Source: Mesorhizobium sp. ORS 3359 (GTDB lineage: Bacteria; Pseudomonadota; Alphaproteobacteria; Rhizobiales; Rhizobiaceae). From it: a stretch of 64,000 nucleotides of DNA. The position numbers and the translations under genes were made by a program. The notes beneath the pieces are model-generated. The model was given only the letters and a program-made list of their open reading frames with translations, ran no database searches and was not told where the DNA came from. Location of the stretch: contig CCNC01000143.1 of assembly GCA_000824845.1 (NCBI GenBank), positions 1 through 64,000 on the forward strand. Direction: 5' to 3'. This document shows, one piece after another, positions 59,904 through 64,000 of the stretch; the stretch's first letter is position 1; each line of letters starts with the position of its first letter.

Positions 59904-61279
59904 AGCGCAGCTCCTTCCGCCGCGCCGGCTATGTGGCGTCCGGCAATGAGGCCGCGCCAGTCATCGCGGTAGCGGTCCAGACCCTTGAAGTCCGCGGCGC
60001 GTACCGGCTCCGGAGTCTCGGCGGCGAATTCGTGGCCGATGCTTTCGAAGGCGAGCGCCGCGGCGCCCGTGGCGCTGCCTTCCAGCGTGGCCCCTTGCAT
60101 GAAGGATTGGCCCGGCCGCAGCGCGGCCAGGAGGGCGGCGAGCAGTCCATCCGCATTCAGCCCGCCATCGACGATGACGGTGTTGCTTGAACGGATCAGA
60201 TCGAGCGACAGATCGATCATCAATGCCACATAAAGCAATGCCACCGCTGCGCGTTCTCCGGCATCGGACACCGGTCCGACGATTTCGCCCGTCCGGCCCG
60301 ACAGCGGTCCGCCCGGGGCAAAGCTCGGCAGGGCCATGGTGCCGGCGTCGATCGCGCGCTGTATCGAGGCCGGCGCAATCGCGCCCTGCCAGTTGCCGCT
60401 GACTACCGCGAATTCGCGCCCGCCCATGAAGCGGATCGTGGGCACCGGGCCGCCGCCGACATCGACATTGACCAGCATGTCGCGTTCGCGGTCGAGCGCC
60501 TCGAGCGGGCAGTCCGGGTTGAGCACGATCACCCAGGTGCCCGTCGACACCACAGTGACTGGTCCGAGATCCTGCCGCCGATAGGCGTGAAGCGCGGCGT
60601 TGCTGTCGTGGACGCCGTTGTGAATAGCGACCGGCTTGCCGGCCCGACCAAAGCGCCGCTCGCCGGTCACGGCGCCGGCGCGCGCGAAGGCGGGCATTTG
60701 ACCACGCCAGCCCTCGGCGTCGACCAGCGAGGAGAAGTCGCGCTTGCGCGGCGCCCACAGATGCGAGTGGCAGCTGAGATAGGAGACCTCCGAAACGGCG
60801 CGCCCCCCGAAGCGCCAGCTCCAATATTGCGGATAGCCGAGGATCGCCTTCGCCGCCGAGAAGGCGCCGGGCTCCACTTCCTTCAGCCACAACATGTGGC
60901 GGCCATAGTTGAAGCCGAGCGGCAGGCGCGGCGAGAAGGTCTCGGCGAAATCGGGAATGCGGCGATCGATCCGCGCGGCGATATCGGCCGGCGGCTCCTG
61001 CTCATAGTCGAGGATCGGATGCGTCAGCGCCGTATCGTCAACCAGCGCGAAGGTGCAGCCATGGCCGGACACCATCAGACCTCCGATGCCGTGGGCATCG
61101 GCGGCTTCGTCGACGGCTTCCAGCGCCCAGTCATGCAGCGCCGCTTCGTCAAGCACACTGAGGCCGCCCTTACGTATCCAGTCGGGTTTCGTGCGCCGTT
61201 CGTCGACGATGCGCCCGTCCTGCCCGAAGACGAACAGCTTCGAGTTGGTCTTGCCGAAATCGAGCACCGCCATCTTCAC
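59900..61279 (-). CDS. FGGY-family carbohydrate kinase
   Basis: This is a 459-residue sugar kinase. The phosphate loop VLDFGKTNSKLF is at residues 5-16, VVSTGTWVIVLN is the ATP-binding segment, and the C-terminal VDGGLNADG motif contacts the nucleotide. The lineage resembles rhamnulose/fuculose/ribulose-type kinases rather than glycerol kinase. The GTG start (61279) overlaps the DeoR stop and has GGGAG seven bases upstream; an ATG two codons on is possible. Together with the epimerase and importer it should phosphorylate a ketose for the aldolase encoded divergently. Confidence 0.87.
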   Translation of the reverse strand: MKMAVLDFGKTNSKLFVFGQDGRIVDERRTKPDWIRKGGLSVLDEAALHDWALEAVDEAADAHGIGGLMVSGHGCTFALVDDTALTHPILDYEQEPPADIAARIDRRIPDFAETFSPRLPLGFNYGRHMLWLKEVEPGAFSAAKAILGYPQYWSWRFGGRAVSEVSYLSCHSHLWAPRKRDFSSLVDAEGWRGQMPAFARAGAVTGERRFGRAGKPVAIHNGVHDSNAALHAYRRQDLGPVTVVSTGTWVIVLNPDCPLEALDRERDMLVNVDVGGGPVPTIRFMGGREFAVVSGNWQGAIAPASIQRAIDAGTMALPSFAPGGPLSGRTGEIVGPVSDAGERAAVALLYVALMIDLSLDLIRSSNTVIVDGGLNADGLLAALLAALRPGQSFMQGATLEGSATGAAALAFESIGHEFAAETPEPVRAADFKGLDRYRDDWRGLIAGRHIAGAAEGAAL

Positions 61280-62058
61280 TGGACGGCTCCCGACGGCGAG
61301 GCGATACGCACGGTGACGCCGGCATCTTCCAGCATGCGCGCATCGGCGTCGGAAAGGCCGTCATCGGTCACCAGCGTGCCGATGCGCGACAGCGGCAGCG
61401 CGACGTGGCGGGCATGGATCGACAGCTTGCGGCTGTCGGCCAGCACCACGATCTGGTCGGCGCAAAGGCTGAGATCGATGATCGAGCGCACCAGCAGCGG
61501 ATGCGATTCCAACACGCCTTCATGGCCGAGACCCTGCGCGCCGAGAAAGAACTTCGAGGCATAGAAGGGCGTGGCTTGGGTGAGCGAATGGATGATGCCG
61601 GGCTCGCGGTGCAGATCGCCGCCGGCGATGGTCAGGCTGCAATGGCCATGGTCGCTGAGATAGGCGGCGAGCGGCATGGAATTGGTGAAGAGCCGGATGT
61701 TGCGATCGGCGAGCTTGACGCCGAGATGGAAGCAGGTCGAGCCGCCATGGACGATGACCGCATCGCCGTCGCGCACCATTGTGGCGGCAACAGCGGCTAT
61801 CTGCCGTTTGGCATCGACCGCCAGATCTCGGTTCTCGTCATAGGGCCTGGCATAGGCGACGCCGGCTTGCGCTGCGCCGTCGAGCGCCGAGATGCCGCCA
61901 TAGACCTTCCTGGCCTCGCCAGCCTCGTCGATCTTGTCGATGTCGCGCCTGACCGTCGCCGCCGAGACGCCAAGCCGCTCCTGCAGCTCGCGCACCGAGG
62001 CGAACGGCCGGTCCCGCAATAGCTCGACGATCTGACGCTGGCGGCCGGAGTCGCTCAA
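61276..62058 (-). CDS. DeoR-family transcriptional regulator
   Basis: This is a 260-residue regulator. The N-terminal HTH RQIVELLRDRPFASVRELQERLGVSAATVRRDIDKIDEAGEARKVYGG is diagnostic. The C-terminal sugar-phosphate-binding domain has VIVHGGSTCFHLGV, FTNSMPLAAYL and FLGAQGLGHEGVLES. It uses a TTG start with GGGAGG upstream. It heads the minus-strand operon and faces the aldolase, so it probably represses both directions until a phosphorylated sugar binds. No clear operator was picked out in the 193-bp gap. Confidence 0.9.
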   Translation of the reverse strand: MSDSGRQRQIVELLRDRPFASVRELQERLGVSAATVRRDIDKIDEAGEARKVYGGISALDGAAQAGVAYARPYDENRDLAVDAKRQIAAVAATMVRDGDAVIVHGGSTCFHLGVKLADRNIRLFTNSMPLAAYLSDHGHCSLTIAGGDLHREPGIIHSLTQATPFYASKFFLGAQGLGHEGVLESHPLLVRSIIDLSLCADQIVVLADSRKLSIHARHVALPLSRIGTLVTDDGLSDADARMLEDAGVTVRIASPSGAVQ

Positions 62059-62251
62059 TTTTTTCCTCCCGACAATGCCATTTGCACGGCAATTGGTGCA
62101 ACTTACTCAACATCGGGCGGATTGCAAGTCAGTTTTGATGATAGTAGATCACAGTTGACGTAGCTCGCTCGCATCTGCGATATCAGCACCAATCATTCTC
62201 CCTTGACGGGAGATCGTGCGAGACCGACCGAGCCGTTGGAGGAAGATCGCC

Positions 62252-63292
62252 ATGGCGACCACAGTTGATGCGCAGGAGCTGGCTGCCTTGCGGGCGCTTT
62301 CGGCCGCCATCGGCGCCGATCCGCACCTGACCCAGGCAGCAGGCGGCAACACATCGCTGAAGGCAGGCGACACACTGTGGATCAAGGCGTCCGGCACATG
62401 GCTGAAGGACGCGCTGACCGACGACATCATGGTGCCGGTGGCAATGGGTCCGCTCATCGAGGCGGTGAAACGACGCGATCCGAGCGCCGACAAGCCTCAG
62501 GCCTTCGCCATCGATGCCCTCAATCCGCGCGGCCTGCGGCCATCGATCGAGACCACCGTGCATGCGCTGATGTCGCAACGGGTCGTGCTGCATGTCCACT
62601 GCGTCGAGACGATCTCACTTGCCGTCCAGGCCGATTGCGAGGCCGAAGCCGGGCGGCGTCTTCAGGGGATCGCTTGGGCGTATGTCCCCTATCGCCGGCC
62701 GGGCCTGCCGCTTGCCCAGGGCATTGCCGAACGCCTCCGGCCGGGGGTCGACGTGCTGATCCTCGGCAATCACGGCCTGGTCGTCGCGGCGGAGACGGTG
62801 GTCGACGCGGAGCGTCTGCTGCATCGGGTAAGATCGCTCCTGGCCCGCCCGGCGCGGCAGACGACGGCCCCGGATATCGCGGCGCTGACGGCGCTTGCCG
62901 GCGGCAGCGGATACCGATTGCCGGCGGATGTCGAGGCGCATGCGGTGGCGATCGACCCGGACAGCTGCCGCATCGCAGAAGCCGGCAGCCTCTACCCGGA
63001 CCATGTCATCTTCCTTGGCCGGGGCTCCGTGGTGGCAAGGCCCGGCGAGCGGGTGGCCGACGTCGCCGCCCGGCTGGGCGCAAACCCTGTCGCGGTGCTC
63101 TTTCCGGACGCCGGCGTGCTGATGCGCGGCGACGCCAGCTCCGGCGCTGACGCCATGCAGCGCTGCCTCACCGACGTGACCGCCCGTATCGACATCACGG
63201 CGCGATTGAACTATCTCACCGCCGCCGAGAATGACGAGCTGGTCAACTGGGATGCCGAGCAGTATCGCCAGAAACTCAACGCCGCGGGTTAG
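62252..63292 (+). CDS. Class II aldolase/adducin family protein
   Basis: This is a 346-residue zinc aldolase-like protein. GGNTSLKAGDTLWIKASGTWL (residues 31-51), the zinc ligands His114 and His116 (VVLHVHCVE) and LGNHGLVV (His184) mark the family. The N-terminal region resembles the aldolase part of the rhizobial RhaD group. It would cleave a ketose phosphate to dihydroxyacetone phosphate and an aldehyde. GGAGGAAG before the ATG is a strong ribosome-binding site. It is divergent from deoR and is followed after four bases by the second kinase. Confidence 0.87.
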   Translation: MATTVDAQELAALRALSAAIGADPHLTQAAGGNTSLKAGDTLWIKASGTWLKDALTDDIMVPVAMGPLIEAVKRRDPSADKPQAFAIDALNPRGLRPSIETTVHALMSQRVVLHVHCVETISLAVQADCEAEAGRRLQGIAWAYVPYRRPGLPLAQGIAERLRPGVDVLILGNHGLVVAAETVVDAERLLHRVRSLLARPARQTTAPDIAALTALAGGSGYRLPADVEAHAVAIDPDSCRIAEAGSLYPDHVIFLGRGSVVARPGERVADVAARLGANPVAVLFPDAGVLMRGDASSGADAMQRCLTDVTARIDITARLNYLTAAENDELVNWDAEQYRQKLNAAG

Positions 63293-63296
63293 GTGA

Positions 63297-64000
63297 ATGG
63301 TGCCGCTCGCAGTAGGCATCGACATCGGCACGTCCGGGTCGCGCGCCGTCGCGATGCTTCCGGACTTCTCCATCGCCGCGACCGCCTCCGCGCCGCTCGA
63401 TCGCTTCGGCGCGAACGGCCGCGATCCTGCCGTCTGGTGGGCGGCGGTCGAGGCGACGCTGCAGGAGCTTTTCTCGCAAATCGACCGCGGAGCGGTGCGG
63501 ACAATCGCGGTGGACGGCACGTCCGGCACCCTGTTGCCGATCGACGGCGCCGGACGGCCGCTGGCCGAGCCGCTGATGTACAACGACAAGGTTCCGGATG
63601 CGGCCTTCATCGCGACGATCGATGGCGCGGCGCCGGTGGCGAGCGCCGCGCATGGGGCGACATCCGGTCTCGCCAAGGCGCTCTGGTTCCAGCGCCTGCC
63701 TGACATCCATGCCGTGCTGCACCAGGCCGACTGGATCTCTGGACAATTGTCCGGCCGCTTCGACGTCAGCGACGAGAACAACAGCCTGAAGACCGGCTAC
63801 GACGTCGAGGCGCGCCGCTGGCCGGAATGGATCGCGGCGACCGGCATGCGCATGGAGCTTCTGCCCGTCGTCGTTAGGCCGGGGAACGTGACCGGCAGGC
63901 TCACGGCAGCCGCCGCCGACCTGTTCGGCCTGCCGCGCGACGTCGCGGTGGTTGCCGGCACCACGGATGGGTGTGCCTCGTTCCTGGCAACGGGCGCGGC
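63297..64000 (+). CDS. FGGY-family carbohydrate kinase, cut by window end
   Basis: About 234 residues of a second FGGY kinase are present. It begins MVPLAVGIDIGTSGSRAVAML with the phosphate loop GIDIGTSGSRA at residue 7, then VDGTSGTLLPIDGAG, MYNDKV, and VVAGTTDGCASFLATGA at the edge. It is a different branch from the kinase at 60-61 kb, nearer to xylulose/ribulose-type enzymes. The frame stays open to the last base, so the gene continues outside. It starts four bases after the aldolase stop. Confidence 0.85.
   Translation, partial: MVPLAVGIDIGTSGSRAVAMLPDFSIAATASAPLDRFGANGRDPAVWWAAVEATLQELFSQIDRGAVRTIAVDGTSGTLLPIDGAGRPLAEPLMYNDKVPDAAFIATIDGAAPVASAAHGATSGLAKALWFQRLPDIHAVLHQADWISGQLSGRFDVSDENNSLKTGYDVEARRWPEWIAATGMRMELLPVVVRPGNVTGRLTAAAADLFGLPRDVAVVAGTTDGCASFLATGA

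Overview
The window is about 64 kb of GC-rich DNA in which nearly every interval is coding. GTG and TTG starts are common and ATGA/TGATG stop-start overlaps are frequent. Gene content and order point to an alphaproteobacterium of the order Hyphomicrobiales (Rhizobiales), most like Mesorhizobium or a relative. The main reasons are a succinoglycan-type exo cluster in Sinorhizobium-like order (P-N-O-M-A-L, K, X, Y, F), a GlpSTPQUV-style CUT1 operon, and rhizobial palindromic repeats. No rRNA, tRNA, CRISPR array, insertion sequence or phage gene was seen. The left end is a contig end: bases 1-15 match the tail of the Illumina TruSeq adapter and interrupt an hrpB gene.

Region 1 (1-2.4 kb): partial hrpB helicase, an EamA transporter, and a divergent PIG-L/LmbE deacetylase.

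Region 2 (2.45-14.4 kb): one long plus-strand operon. It carries a sugar/polyol ABC importer (binding protein, two permeases, a small membrane protein, two unequal ATPases), then a DhaK-DhaL fusion kinase, DhaL, DhaM, HPr, a short enzyme I, a putative HTH protein and a stand-alone DhaK. This couples uptake of a small ketose or polyol to PTS-fed and probably ATP-fed dihydroxyacetone-type kinases.

Region 3 (14.4-17.2 kb): a PF14907-type nucleotidyltransferase facing a minus-strand trio of PqqD-like protein, transglutaminase-like B2 protein and HPr-kinase-like kinase. These are lasso-peptide accessory families, but no precursor or cyclase lies beside them. Then follow a tiny membrane protein, propionyl-CoA synthetase (prpE) and a PPP-family phosphatase.

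Region 4 (20.7-52.4 kb): an exopolysaccharide cluster. The minus-strand operon exoL-A-M-O-N-P is followed by a pyruvyltransferase, a Wzx-type flippase, three GT4 transferases, ugd, the exoK glycanase, a GT2 and another nucleotidyltransferase. A complete lasso-peptide locus then interrupts it (precursor, B1, B2, cyclase C, kinase K, exporter D; 41.06-46.96 kb), and exoX, exoY, exoF, exoZ and exoQ close the cluster. The precursor predicts a core beginning GGAGTTALD (Gly1-Asp9 ring) and ending in Ser, the residue that kinases of this type phosphorylate. Near-identical 15-bp palindromes (TGYTGC-NN-YGCARCA-like) lie upstream of exoL, the pyruvyltransferase, two GT4 genes, a small coiled-coil gene and exoY. 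Weaker copies lie upstream of the lasso precursor. They suggest one regulator for the polysaccharide and the lasso peptide, possibly of the PhaR/AniA type.

Region 5 (52.6-64 kb): a DUF1349 protein, an aldehyde dehydrogenase preceded by a GntR-like palindrome, a membrane protein, and a sugar catabolic locus. The locus has deoR, an FGGY kinase, an RbsABC-type importer and a xylose-isomerase-like epimerase on the minus strand, and a divergent class II aldolase with a second FGGY kinase cut by the window end.
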